Positions 1 to 7,407 of a stretch of 64,000 nt of DNA are shown in pieces. This DNA is from Geobacter sp. AOG1. Its GTDB lineage: Bacteria > Desulfobacterota > Desulfuromonadia > Geobacterales > Geobacteraceae. The stretch is from contig NZ_BLIZ01000001.1 in NCBI RefSeq assembly GCF_019972315.1, positions 1,128,513 to 1,192,512 on the forward strand, in the 5' to 3' direction. The position numbers and the translations under genes are program-made. Below the pieces are notes generated by a model. The model ran no database searches and was not told the origin of the DNA. It saw nothing but the letters and a program-made list of their open reading frames with translations. Numbering within the stretch: position 1 is the stretch's first letter; the number at the start of each line of letters is the position of its first letter.

Positions 1-682
1 GGATGGGATGGCCGGTGATCTTGAAGTGCTGGCGGATCTGGTGCATCCGGCCGGTGACCGGCCAGACCGCCACGAAGGCGATCCCTTTTCCCTGGAACAG
101 GACGCGGAACCTGGTTTCGGCCTCCTTACCCTCCAATGCAGCCGAAATGCTCCCCGTCGGCGCCGGTTTTCCTGCCACCACCGCAAGGTACAGCTTGTCC
201 AGCCCCTCTTCCTGCAGCATCTGGCCGAACATGGCCGCAGATGCCGAACTCTTTGCCAGCATAACCACGCCGGAGGTCCCCCGGTCGAGCCGGTTGATCG
301 GCCGCAGCTTCCCTTCTCCCCCCCGTTCCGTCACGAGTTTCATCCCGAGCTCGACCAGGTTCCGCTCATCGACTTCCGCGGCCCGGTGCATGGGAAGGCC
401 GGGCTCCTTGTTGAACACCATGAGCCACTGGTCTTCGTAGAGGATGTCGAGGCCGGGCCGGCTGCCGGCCAGGAGTTGCCGGGTCCGGCCGCTCTCCTTG
501 AGGGTCACTGCATCCCCCAGGCGCAGGAGCGTGTCGAGGGAGGTGGGGGCACCGTTGACCTGCAGGTGGCCTGTTTTCGCCAGCTGTTTCAGGTAGCCGT
601 GGGGAGCGGCCGGGAGAAGGTTGTAGAGCAGGTTCTCCATCCGGCGGCAGTGATCGGTTTCCGTAATGCGGTAAGTAAACAT
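1..682 (-). CDS. RluA-family pseudouridine synthase, 3' end cut by window edge
   Basis: Isomerises specific uridines to pseudouridine in rRNA or tRNA. The 227 residues visible begin MFTYRI and contain an S4-like RNA-binding stretch (about residues 28-60) followed by the RluA catalytic motif NRLDRGTSG at about residues 130-138, with Asp133 as the expected nucleophile, and later the GRMHQIRQH motif typical of the family. The start ATG is at 680-682. The gene runs off the left edge, so the C-terminus is missing only because of the window. The substrate position in RNA cannot be told from the sequence. The first family residue is Asn rather than the more usual His before RLD; this occurs in RluA relatives and does not remove the catalytic Asp. 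Confidence 0.9.
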   Translation of the reverse strand, partial: MFTYRITETDHCRRMENLLYNLLPAAPHGYLKQLAKTGHLQVNGAPTSLDTLLRLGDAVTLKESGRTRQLLAGSRPGLDILYEDQWLMVFNKEPGLPMHRAAEVDERNLVELGMKLVTERGGEGKLRPINRLDRGTSGVVMLAKSSASAAMFGQMLQEEGLDKLYLAVVAGKPAPTGSISAALEGKEAETRFRVLFQGKGIAFVAVWPVTGRMHQIRQHFKITGHPI

Positions 683-770
683 GGGGGGAGTATAGCCCGC
701 GAAGCGGGAAGGCGCAAGCCGATTTGTCCCTGTCTGCGTATGAGCACGGTCCCTGCCACTCAACAAAAAA

Positions 771-792
771 AGGCCTGCAACAGTGCAGGCCT
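771..792 (-). terminator. Rho-independent terminator of tpx/rubrerythrin genes
   Basis: A perfect 9-bp stem (771-779 with 784-792, loop ACAG) is followed on the minus strand by a run of seven T. It lies just downstream of the rubrerythrin-like gene. Confidence 0.85.
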
Positions 793-819
793 TCTTCCCG
801 TTATCCATACCCGCGACGG

Positions 820-1317
820 TCATTCCCGCACGTAGGTATCCATGTCCGAATCGTGGACCATCCCCATGACCCGGGCGTACTCCGCTTCGATAACCTCGAA
901 GTGATTGTGGGTCTCCCGGGCATTGAGCTCGAAAACCGCCCGTACCTGCTGGTTCTCTATTTTGGCGGCAGTTTCCCGCAGGGTCTTTTCGAGCTTCTGC
1001 TCGTTTTTCAGTGCCAGTTCCAGCGCTTTCTGCTCATTGAACCCTTCGTCGATGGTCTTGGCCATGGCGGCCAACCAGGTTGACTCTTCTTCAGGAGGGG
1101 CATTCATGAAGTCGTCGAAGGATGCAATGTCACTGCCGTCGTACGCCTTGAAAAAATGGCCGGCATGGACACGCTCTTCCTGAGCCAGGAGCTCGAAAAC
1201 TCGCTTGGCGTCCCTGTCCTGCATTAGCCGTGCCCCAAGCTCGTAAAAATTCATGGCGTTTTTTTCCGTTTGTATCGCCTTTCTCACCGCTCCCTGCACA
1301 CCGATGTTGTCGAACAT
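820..1317 (-). CDS. Ferritin-like / rubrerythrin-type di-iron protein
   Basis: A 165-residue protein starting MFDNIGVQ, chosen over an upstream start (1356) because GGAGG lies just before the ATG at 1315-1317. It is almost entirely alpha-helical with two ferritin-like helix pairs: an N-terminal EKNAMNFYE plus EERVHAGHF segment and a C-terminal ELNARETHNHFEVIEAEY segment, giving the Glu and ExxH ligands expected for a di-iron site. No rubredoxin-like CxxC domain is present, so this is the short erythrin form. Such proteins reduce peroxide in anaerobes. It follows tpx on the same strand and shares its terminator, so the two probably form a peroxide-defence operon. Confidence 0.85.
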   Translation of the reverse strand: MFDNIGVQGAVRKAIQTEKNAMNFYELGARLMQDRDAKRVFELLAQEERVHAGHFFKAYDGSDIASFDDFMNAPPEEESTWLAAMAKTIDEGFNEQKALELALKNEQKLEKTLRETAAKIENQQVRAVFELNARETHNHFEVIEAEYARVMGMVHDSDMDTYVRE

Positions 1318-1362
1318 TATCGCCTCCAAATGTAGTTCTGTGCCGCGGAATGCCACCGAAGG

Positions 1363-1878
1363 TTACAGCAACCCCTTCACCGCGTTCATGACCGCCCCGT
1401 AATCCGGCTCCGTGGTGACTTCCGGCACATGCTGGATGTAGCGGATGGTGTCCTGGGCGTCCACCACGAAGATGGAGCGTGAGAGGAGCTTCAGTTCCTT
1501 AATGAGCACCCCGTAGGAGAGGCCGAAGGAACGGTCCTGGTAGTCGGAGAGGGTTCGAACCCGGTCGATCCCTGCCGCACCGCACCAGCGCTTCTGGGCA
1601 AAGGGGAGGTCGAGGCTCACCGTGAGCACCACCACCGAATCGGGAAGGGTGGCCGCCTCCTGGTTGAAACGGCGCGTTTCCATGTCGCATACCGGCGTGT
1701 CCAGAGAGGGGACGGCGCTGAATATCTTGATCTTGCCGGCAAAATCCGCAAGGGCCAGCGGCGCAAGGGCGGTATCGACCACCCGGAAATCGGGAGCCCG
1801 GTCTCCGACCTTGAGTTCCGGGCCAACAAGTGTTATGAGGTTCCCCTTGAAGGTAACGCTACCCGTTCTTTCCTCCAT
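1363..1878 (-). CDS. tpx: Thiol peroxidase (Tpx, atypical 2-Cys peroxiredoxin)
   Basis: Reduces hydrogen peroxide and alkyl peroxides using thioredoxin. The 171-residue protein has the Tpx signature SLDTPVCDMETRRF with peroxidatic Cys64 and the resolving Cys99 (KRWCG), at the same spacing as in characterised Tpx enzymes. Length is normal for the family. The start ATG is preceded by AAAGGAGA. The rubrerythrin-like gene follows 45 bp downstream, and the two share one terminator, which suggests co-transcription. Confidence 0.95.
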   Translation of the reverse strand: MEERTGSVTFKGNLITLVGPELKVGDRAPDFRVVDTALAPLALADFAGKIKIFSAVPSLDTPVCDMETRRFNQEAATLPDSVVVLTVSLDLPFAQKRWCGAAGIDRVRTLSDYQDRSFGLSYGVLIKELKLLSRSIFVVDAQDTIRYIQHVPEVTTEPDYGAVMNAVKGLL

Positions 1879-1934
1879 CGTGTGTCTCCTTTTGCTGTTA
1901 TGATCACGTCGCCATGGCGGACAATTGTGTGCTG

Positions 1935-2276
1935 CTAACCCGGGACTTCTCTGTCCAGGTGGGCCAGTTGCTCCTGGGGTTCGTTGAACACGATGCCGAG
2001 ATAATAGGCTCCGTTTCCGTAGGACTCCGCATGGACAACCCGCCCCTGCACGGGGAGAAGCGAGTTCTCCAGGTCGAGTTCCATCTCCATGGAAGAGCCG
2101 ATGCCGATCTGCTGAAACACCTCCATGCCGACCCCGTTCTTGCTGATGTTCAGCGTCCGCCCCAGGGAAACAGGGGTTTTCTGCTCCTCCCCCTCCCGGT
2201 TGACATAGGCGATGAAGAACAGTTTATTGACCCGCGGACAGGCCCGGTGCTTCCCCGAAAATTCGTTCGTATCCAT
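1935..2276 (-). CDS. PilZ-domain protein (c-di-GMP binding)
   Basis: A 113-residue single-domain protein. It has the two halves of the PilZ cyclic-di-GMP signature: RxxxR (R11-A-C-P-R15) and N43-x-S-x-x-G48 (NISKNG, an N in place of the common D). The rest is beta-rich, as expected for the PilZ barrel, ending with the YYLGIVFNEP strand. There is no other domain, so it would act as a stand-alone c-di-GMP effector on an unknown target. RBS AAAGGAAG precedes the ATG. Confidence 0.8.
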   Translation of the reverse strand: MDTNEFSGKHRACPRVNKLFFIAYVNREGEEQKTPVSLGRTLNISKNGVGMEVFQQIGIGSSMEMELDLENSLLPVQGRVVHAESYGNGAYYLGIVFNEPQEQLAHLDREVPG

Positions 2277-2386
2277 GGCCGGCTTCCTTTGAGTGATGTA
2301 ATGTCAAGCCACGTCAAGTATACCATAACGACTGCATACGCAACCCCCATGTGGTGGACTCCCCGGGAGTTTCCTCCCGACAAAAA

Positions 2387-2408
2387 CAGGCCTGCGGAGG
2401 CAGACCTG
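2387..2408 (-). terminator. Terminator of the desulfoferrodoxin gene
   Basis: Nine-bp stem (2387-2395 with 2400-2408) with one position that is a G-U wobble on the minus-strand transcript, followed on that strand by a TTTTTG run. It lies 46 bp after the desulfoferrodoxin stop codon. Confidence 0.7.
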
Positions 2409-2453
2409 CTTTTGTCCATGGAAAACCGCGGTGGAGCGGTGCCGAGACCGTTG

Positions 2454-2834
2454 TCAGCTCTTGGCCGACCACTGGCCGTGGAGATTGCAGTACTCACGCA
2501 CCACCACGTGCTCCGCGCTGATGGGGAACGTCGCCTGGGGCGCATCCCCCGGTTTGAGACCTTGCCGATAGACCTTGCCGTCGGCGATGACCTCGATCCA
2601 TTCTATGTAGTGCTTTTCCTCCATGGGATGGGGGACACTCCCTACGTTGACCGTCAGGGTGCCGTTCCCCTTTTCCATGACCGGGACGTGCTTTTCCTTG
2701 GCCGCATCCACCGTATTTTCGGCCTGCAACTTCATCGGCTCACCGCAGCAGACCAGTTCGCCGCCACCGGCATGGAATACCTCGACGATATTGCCACAGA
2801 GTTCACACTTGTACACTTCCAGATTGTTTGCCAT
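2454..2834 (-). CDS. dfx: Desulfoferrodoxin (superoxide reductase)
   Basis: Reduces superoxide to hydrogen peroxide without making oxygen. The 126-residue protein has the N-terminal desulforedoxin domain with C10xxC13 and C29-C30 (FeCys4 centre) and the superoxide reductase domain with ligands His49, His69, His75, His119 and Cys116 of the catalytic iron. Two ATGs lie close together (2840 and 2834); the second is chosen because AAGGAGGAG is then about 10 nt away and the protein begins [10 protein letters not shown] as usual for the family. The nearby peroxidases would remove the peroxide it makes. Confidence 0.95.
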   Translation of the reverse strand: MANNLEVYKCELCGNIVEVFHAGGGELVCCGEPMKLQAENTVDAAKEKHVPVMEKGNGTLTVNVGSVPHPMEEKHYIEWIEVIADGKVYRQGLKPGDAPQATFPISAEHVVVREYCNLHGQWSAKS

Positions 2835-2969
2835 GAACATGCTCCTCCTTGTTATTTACCTGAATCCGCGGGAGCTGAGCGCCCACGGGACACCCATTCC
2901 CCACGGATTCAAGATGTATAGGTGTGTCAGTTGCAGATTTTTGTATACGCATCTCAGCCGGGGCACCGG

Positions 2970-3734
2970 CTACTTGAGCCACTGAACAAGGTTATCCGCA
3001 AGATGCCGATTGTCAACATCAAGAAACCGGTTCTGGAAAATGGCGTCGTCGCCGAACACCACGAACCGCCCCTGCCCCAGTTTCCCTGCGACGGCCACGC
3101 CGAAAGACTGGACCGCCTGCAGAGGCTTTCCGTCAGCCCCCGTTCCCAGATCGACAGACGCACGGGCTCCGGTGGACGCGATGATTGTCGCGCGGGAATC
3201 GATGTTGGTCAGTGCCCAGCAGCCGTAGACACTGAAACCGCCGAGGCCGGCCAGAAGGGGATCGCCGGCCAGGCTGGTAACCCGGAAGTTGAGCGGCTCA
3301 TCCCCGATGACGTTGTCATGCTCCCTGATGACGCCGTTGGAAAAATCGACGCCGATCCGGTGCAGGACATCTCCCAGAGGGGGGGCAACATGGAGCATCA
3401 CGGCCAGGCGTCCCCCCCGTTCGAGAAAATGGGCGATGGCGGCAACCTCGTCGGGTGCATAGGGGGTGAACGGTCCGGACAGTACCAGGACGTCGGTGGC
3501 TGCCAGTGTCCCATCGGCAAGTATGCCGGTGCTCTGCGTCACTTCGAACCCGCCCATGCGGAACCGTTCGGCCAGGCCGGCCAGATGGAGGGGACCCTTT
3601 TCTCCGATGGAGAATCGCTGGCCGTGCCCTTCATCGAACAGCACCACCTGCTTGGCACTGGCGTTGCTGACACCGGCCATACACAGCACAATCAACACTA
3701 CGGTCATTCCTGCAATGACTCTAACGCGTTCCAT
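2970..3734 (-). CDS. Exported protein with DUF4350/GATase-like fold
   Basis: A 254-residue protein with an N-terminal signal peptide (about residues 1-27, ending NASA). The mature part looks like the DUF4350 / class I amidotransferase-like fold seen in periplasmic proteins: VVLFDEGHGQRF at the start, a TDVLVLSGPFTPY strand-turn, HFLERGGRLAVML, and FVVFGDDAIFQN near the end. I do not see a catalytic Cys-His-Glu triad, so enzymatic activity is unlikely. Function is unknown. GGGAGGAG precedes the ATG. A consensus sigma-54 promoter sequence in the opposite direction lies within the signal-peptide coding region (3653-3667). Confidence 0.65.
   Translation of the reverse strand: MERVRVIAGMTVVLIVLCMAGVSNASAKQVVLFDEGHGQRFSIGEKGPLHLAGLAERFRMGGFEVTQSTGILADGTLAATDVLVLSGPFTPYAPDEVAAIAHFLERGGRLAVMLHVAPPLGDVLHRIGVDFSNGVIREHDNVIGDEPLNFRVTSLAGDPLLAGLGGFSVYGCWALTNIDSRATIIASTGARASVDLGTGADGKPLQAVQSFGVAVAGKLGQGRFVVFGDDAIFQNRFLDVDNRHLADNLVQWLK
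3653..3667 (+). promoter_or_regulatory. Candidate sigma-54 (-24/-12) promoter
   Basis: TGGCAC, five bases, then TTGC: an exact match to the sigma-54 core consensus. It reads toward the triheme cytochrome gene at 4028, giving a leader of about 350 nt. It lies antisense in the signal-peptide region of the 2970-3734 gene, so chance occurrence is possible. The 3735-4027 spacer has no other recognised element. Confidence 0.35.
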
Positions 3735-4027
3735 CTACTCCTCCCCGGCATCTATGAAGATGAATTGACGATAAAAGACAAAATAGGTCTTGTTGGTTTA
3801 TAGCATCAGACCGTGGCCGATGCAACTGATTTTCTTTCGGCCCGCGAGATGGAACTTTCGCTTCACGGCGCACTCACCCTTTCAGGGTCAGGACAAAACG
3901 ATGCGTCGATGTCCCGAGCCGAGGTTTCCTGTTGACAGAAAGAGTGGCAACGATGTAATAGAAGAGAGCTTGTGGAGGCTGACGCGATGCTGTCGCGCAG
4001 TGGCCCGACCAGGAAGGAAACCGTGAT

Positions 4028-4291
4028 ATGAGAGAGTTGCTGGGAGCCGTTGTCATTCTGCTGGCTGTCGCTTTTGGTGCCGATGCCATAAACCTCAAGG
4101 CCTACAACGGCAACGTAGATTTCGACCATATGGCACACCGAAAGAATTTCGGCTGTGCCGACTGCCACGAAGGCCCCCCCCGCTATATCGAGATGACCAA
4201 GGAATCCGCCCACAAACTCTGCCTGGGGTGCCATAAAAAAGTGGGAGCCGGACCGGTCGTTCATTGCAGCGACTGCCACAAGGCTTCCTAG
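4028..4291 (+). CDS. Small triheme cytochrome c7-type protein
   Basis: An 87-residue protein with a signal peptide (about residues 1-20) and three CxxCH haem motifs: CADCH, CLGCH and CSDCH. Histidines in DFDHMAH and in KESAHK match the positions of the extra axial ligands in PpcA-type c7 cytochromes, so all three haems can be bis-His. It is more divergent than the three PpcA-like proteins at 32-36 kb, with PPRYIEM in place of the lysine-rich KGPGKIEGF region. It should be a periplasmic electron carrier. AGGAAGG precedes the ATG at 12 nt. Confidence 0.85.
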   Translation: MRELLGAVVILLAVAFGADAINLKAYNGNVDFDHMAHRKNFGCADCHEGPPRYIEMTKESAHKLCLGCHKKVGAGPVVHCSDCHKAS

Positions 4292-4370
4292 AACTAGCCT
4301 ACTACACCAACTCATTGCGCAACGGTCGGTTCCTGCAGAAGTGACGACCTGCGCAGCCGATTTTTGCGCC

Positions 4371-4520
4371 CTAACAGGCGCCTCTCGTCCCGGCACCGAC
4401 CCGTATCCATCTGCTGTCATCCCGGTATTTCAGTATCGAGCCCGCGGCGATCATCTCACCCAGGAACTGTTCCATCACCACGTCATAAATCCTGTCCCGT
4501 TTCTGTACCAGTATCCCCAT
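4371..4520 (-). CDS. Small hypothetical protein, 49 residues
   Basis: An open frame from ATG (4518-4520) to TAG with AAGGGAGA seven bases before the start. The predicted protein begins MGILVQKRDR and is a plausible folded peptide: a helix with alternating charges (RDRIYDVVMEQFLGEMI) then KYRDDSRWIRV. No signal peptide, membrane segment or metal motif. I do not recognise the family. The well-placed RBS and protein-like composition support it; the lack of a family is the main doubt. Confidence 0.45.
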   Translation of the reverse strand: MGILVQKRDRIYDVVMEQFLGEMIAAGSILKYRDDSRWIRVGAGTRGAC

Positions 4521-4970
4521 GATCTCTCCCTTCCGGAGTATGTTTTCTCTTCTCGTTCCGGTATTATCCCTTGCAGTGACCGTACCATTATTATAAAAAG
4601 TTTATGATAACTTTGTAACGTGGTAGAATGATTCCCCAAAACACTATCTCTACCAAGTTGGGAACGGCCTGATGTCGTCTCTTTTGTATGTAAATAATAT
4701 GCAGGGGGTCAGGCGGGGTTTTTGATGGTAACCATCGCTACAAGTCATAATTGCTTGTAATTTCCCTGTGTTGAAAAAATTACGGTACGAAGGAAAACGA
4801 GCGGTGTTTCGCCTGATTTGTATGAGAAATTTATACATGCATGATGGCGCTATCCGCAAACGCAGACGGCGGGACGATGACCGGAGGAGACGGTTGACAA
4901 GGAGGTGCTCCAGCTTGTATGCTCGGCCTGTGTCTGCACGATGTTACTCTATCAACGAGGTGTTCTCACC
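4521..4970. other. AT-richer intergenic region upstream of the S1 gene
   Basis: About 450 bp with no gene I can support. It is visibly more AT-rich than its surroundings at 4560-4770. It holds a 13-base palindrome (GATGGT-A-ACCATC, 4724-4736) and, three bases later, a dyad TACAAG-9nt-CTTGTA (4739-4744 with 4754-4759). These could be an operator for the downstream S1/greB genes. No convincing -35/-10 pair, riboswitch or terminator was identified. Confidence 0.4.
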
Positions 4971-6182
4971 ATGACCGACAATGACAAACCAGTGAACGAA
5001 GAAAACAACGGCGAAGAGAATTTCGCCGACCTCCTTGCCCAGAGTTTCGCCGCGACTCCCCGCCTGGCGCCAGGAGACAAGGTGGAAGCGAAGGTCCTCA
5101 AGATCTCCGGAGAGTGGATATTCCTCGATACCGGCCGCAAAGGGGAGGGGGTGCTGGAGCGGAAGGAGCTCCTGGACGCGGAGGGGAACCTGACGGTCCG
5201 GGAAGGGGACACGGTCACCGCCTGGTTTCTCTCCTCCCACCATAATGAAATGCGGTTCACTACCAAGGTCGGCGGCGGGGTGGCCGGCAATGCCCAGCTG
5301 GAAGATGCATGGCGCAGCGGCATCCCCGTGGAAGGGCGTGTGGAAAAGGAGATCAAGGGGGGCTTCGAGGTTAAGCTCGGGACGGTCCGCGCCTTCTGCC
5401 CTTACTCCCAGATGGGGTTGAAACGGGTCGCCGATGCCGCCGTCTATGTGGGACAGCACCTCTCTTTCAGGATCACCGAATACGGGGAAAAGGGGCGCAA
5501 CATCGTCCTTTCCCACCGGGCGGTGCTGGAAGAACTGCAGCACCAGGAAAAGGAGCGGCTCAAGGCTGCCCTTCAGGTTGACCAGACCGTCACCGGCACC
5601 GTCACATCCCTGCGGGACTTCGGCGCTTTTGTCGACATCGGCGGGGTGGAAGGGCTCATCCCCATGGCCGAGGTGGGGTGGGGACGGGTGACCGATATCC
5701 GGGACGCCCTCAGCGTGGGGCAGCAGGTGCAGGTGGTCATCAAGCAGCTTGACTGGGACAAGGACCGCATCTCCCTGAGCCTGCGTGAGACGCTGGCCGA
5801 CCCGTGGGAAAAGGCGGTGATGAGCTATCCGGAAGGCTCCTTCCATACCGGCCGGGTGGCACGCCTGGCCCAGTTCGGCGCCTTTGTCACCCTCGGCGAA
5901 GGGATCGACGGTCTTATCCATATCTCCCGTCTCGGTGCGGGGAAGCGGATTAATCACCCGCGGGAAGTGCTCAAGGAAGGTGAGGAGGTGGAGGTCAAGG
6001 TGGAGAGTGTCGACCGGGACAACCGCCGCATCTCCCTCGCCCTGGCAGGCGTGGCCCGGGCCGCCGACGAAGAGGAGGCAACCCTTGCCTCGTTTCGGAA
6101 GAGCGCCGAGGAGAGTTCGGCCCAGTCCCTCGGGTCGCTGGGGGAACTTTTGAAGGCGAAGCTGGAAAAGGGAAAGAACTAA
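4971..6182 (+). CDS. S1 RNA-binding protein with four S1 domains
   Basis: A 403-residue protein made of four S1-type OB domains at about residues 30-95, 100-180, 185-265 and 270-355; the last two carry the classic DFGAFVDIGG-VEGLIP and QFGAFVTLGEG-IDGLIH pattern. It is shorter than ribosomal protein S1 of Proteobacteria (six domains) and resembles stand-alone S1 proteins. The ATG at 4971 is preferred to an in-frame GTG at 4905, although an AAGGAGG sits just before that GTG. It binds RNA; a role in translation or RNA turnover is likely. greB follows after 4 bp, so the pair links an RNA-binding protein with a transcript cleavage factor. Confidence 0.85.
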   Translation: MTDNDKPVNEENNGEENFADLLAQSFAATPRLAPGDKVEAKVLKISGEWIFLDTGRKGEGVLERKELLDAEGNLTVREGDTVTAWFLSSHHNEMRFTTKVGGGVAGNAQLEDAWRSGIPVEGRVEKEIKGGFEVKLGTVRAFCPYSQMGLKRVADAAVYVGQHLSFRITEYGEKGRNIVLSHRAVLEELQHQEKERLKAALQVDQTVTGTVTSLRDFGAFVDIGGVEGLIPMAEVGWGRVTDIRDALSVGQQVQVVIKQLDWDKDRISLSLRETLADPWEKAVMSYPEGSFHTGRVARLAQFGAFVTLGEGIDGLIHISRLGAGKRINHPREVLKEGEEVEVKVESVDRDNRRISLALAGVARAADEEEATLASFRKSAEESSAQSLGSLGELLKAKLEKGKN

Positions 6183-6186
6183 TACA

Positions 6187-6702
6187 ATGGAGAAAGAACC
6201 GGCGGCACAGGCGTCCCGGGCGGACTACATCACCCCCGACGGGGCGAAGCGCCTGCGGGAAGAACTGGACTGGCTCTGGAAGGTGGAGCGTCCCAAGGTG
6301 ACCCAGGGGGTGTCCGATGCGGCGGCTGAGGGTGACCGCTCGGAGAATGCCGAATACATCTACGGCAAGAAGCGCCTGCGGGAGATCGACCGGCGCATCC
6401 GCTTCCTTACCAAGCGGCTCGACCTCCTGACCGTGGTCACGTCACCTCCCTCCAGCACCGACCGGGTTTACTTCGGTGCCTGGGTGCGGCTGGAAGACGA
6501 GGCGGGGGAGGAACGGGTCTACCGCATCGTCGGCCCGGACGAATCGGATGCCGCCCAGGGGTGGATCAGCCTCGATGCCCCCATGGGGAGGGCGCTGCTC
6601 GGCAAGCGGGAGGGGGACGAGGTGATGGTCCGCCGGCCGGCCGGGGACGCCACTTTCACCATTCTCGATGTCAGCTACCAGCCGCTCACCAGCGACCTAT
6701 AA
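6187..6702 (+). CDS. greB: Transcription elongation factor GreB
   Basis: Stimulates cleavage of backtracked RNA by RNA polymerase. The 171-residue protein has the N-terminal coiled coil (residues about 15-90), including EGDRSENAEYIYGKKRLREI with the acidic tip residues that reach the polymerase active site, and the C-terminal FKBP-like domain (VWVRLEDE region to TFTILDVSYQPL). The YIYGKKRLREIDRRIRFL stretch fits GreB rather than GreA. It starts 4 bp after the S1 gene stop codon and the two are surely co-transcribed. Confidence 0.93.
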   Translation: MEKEPAAQASRADYITPDGAKRLREELDWLWKVERPKVTQGVSDAAAEGDRSENAEYIYGKKRLREIDRRIRFLTKRLDLLTVVTSPPSSTDRVYFGAWVRLEDEAGEERVYRIVGPDESDAAQGWISLDAPMGRALLGKREGDEVMVRRPAGDATFTILDVSYQPLTSDL

Positions 6703-6723
6703 TTCCGTGCAAAACGAAAAAAA

Positions 6724-6741
6724 GCCGCTGTTGCCAGCGGC
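6724..6741. terminator. Bidirectional terminator between greB and the lysine-rich gene
   Basis: Seven-bp stem GCCGCTG/CAGCGGC with loop TTGC, flanked by A7 on the left and TTTT on the right. It can serve greB (plus) and the convergent gene at 6777-7172 (minus). Confidence 0.85.
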
Positions 6742-6776
6742 TTTTCCCGTGAATATTCGATAAAAACGAGAATCCG

Positions 6777-7172
6777 TTATTTGCCGATCTCTTTGATATC
6801 CTTGAGGTCCTGTTTTCCCTGCTCCTGAACCCCTTTCACCGCCTTGGTCGTATCTTCCTTCTTTTTCTTCAGGGCAGCCTTTTTCTCTTCCGCCTTCTTC
6901 TTCTGCGCGGCGGCTTTCTCGTCCGACTTTTTCTTCTTCTCCTGCAGTTCCGCCTCTTTTTTCTTGGCCTTATCCGTTACTGCCGATTCCTTTTTGGCAG
7001 CCTTCTCCTTCATCTCCCCCTCTTTTTTTACGGCCTTTTCCTTCATCTCGTCGTGCTTTTTCATGAGATCGGTGGTGGGGGAGTACTCCTTGGCAGGCTC
7101 TGCGGCCCAGGCGAGGCCGGCAAAGGCTGTGGCGGTAAGGGTAGCGGCAAGAACGGTCAACAGTTTTTTCAT
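6777..7172 (-). CDS. Exported lysine/glutamate-rich coiled-coil protein
   Basis: A 131-residue protein with a clear signal peptide (MKKLLTV through LAWA-AEP, cleavage near residue 24). The mature part is mostly Lys, Glu and Ala, in a long charged helix with KEGEMKEKA / KKESAVTDKAKK / KKKAEEKKAALKKKK repeats. It has no Cys and no enzymatic motif. Low-complexity composition means similarity searches will give spurious hits. The RBS TTGGAGG precedes the ATG. Function unknown; a periplasmic or envelope-associated charged protein is likely. Confidence 0.7.
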   Translation of the reverse strand: MKKLLTVLAATLTATAFAGLAWAAEPAKEYSPTTDLMKKHDEMKEKAVKKEGEMKEKAAKKESAVTDKAKKKEAELQEKKKKSDEKAAAQKKKAEEKKAALKKKKEDTTKAVKGVQEQGKQDLKDIKEIGK

Positions 7173-7407
7173 GTGACACCTCCAACGAAATTAATTTTGG
7201 GGGAGTTTAGCATGGAACGAAGGGGGTCGCAACCCGTTTTCCCCGGGTACGGTGCAGGAGGCTGTCCCCGCTTGCCTGTTGCTCTCCCCTCTGCTATACC
7301 TGTAGCTGAACGTGACGCCAGCAGGCGACGCACGGTAGCGAGGTGATGTTGCCCAAGCCGGTACGCGGATGCCGTTTTCGATGTTACCACGAACTACAGG
7401 AGTCTTC

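Noticed and set aside
1549-1562. GGTTCGAACCC resembling a tRNA T-loop
   Set aside because: Lies within tpx coding sequence, with no acceptor or anticodon stem around it.
3863-4420. Minus-strand ORF over the triheme cytochrome
   Set aside because: Antisense to a gene with three haem motifs and good RBS; the small ORF at 4371-4520 is a better candidate on that strand.
4768-4974. Arg-rich ORF upstream of the S1 gene
   Set aside because: Low-complexity, overlaps the S1 leader, no RBS and no protein-like pattern.
7173-7407. Possible riboswitch in the gltB leader
   Set aside because: GC-rich with short dyads, but no match to any riboswitch core that I know (c-di-GMP, cobalamin, glutamine).
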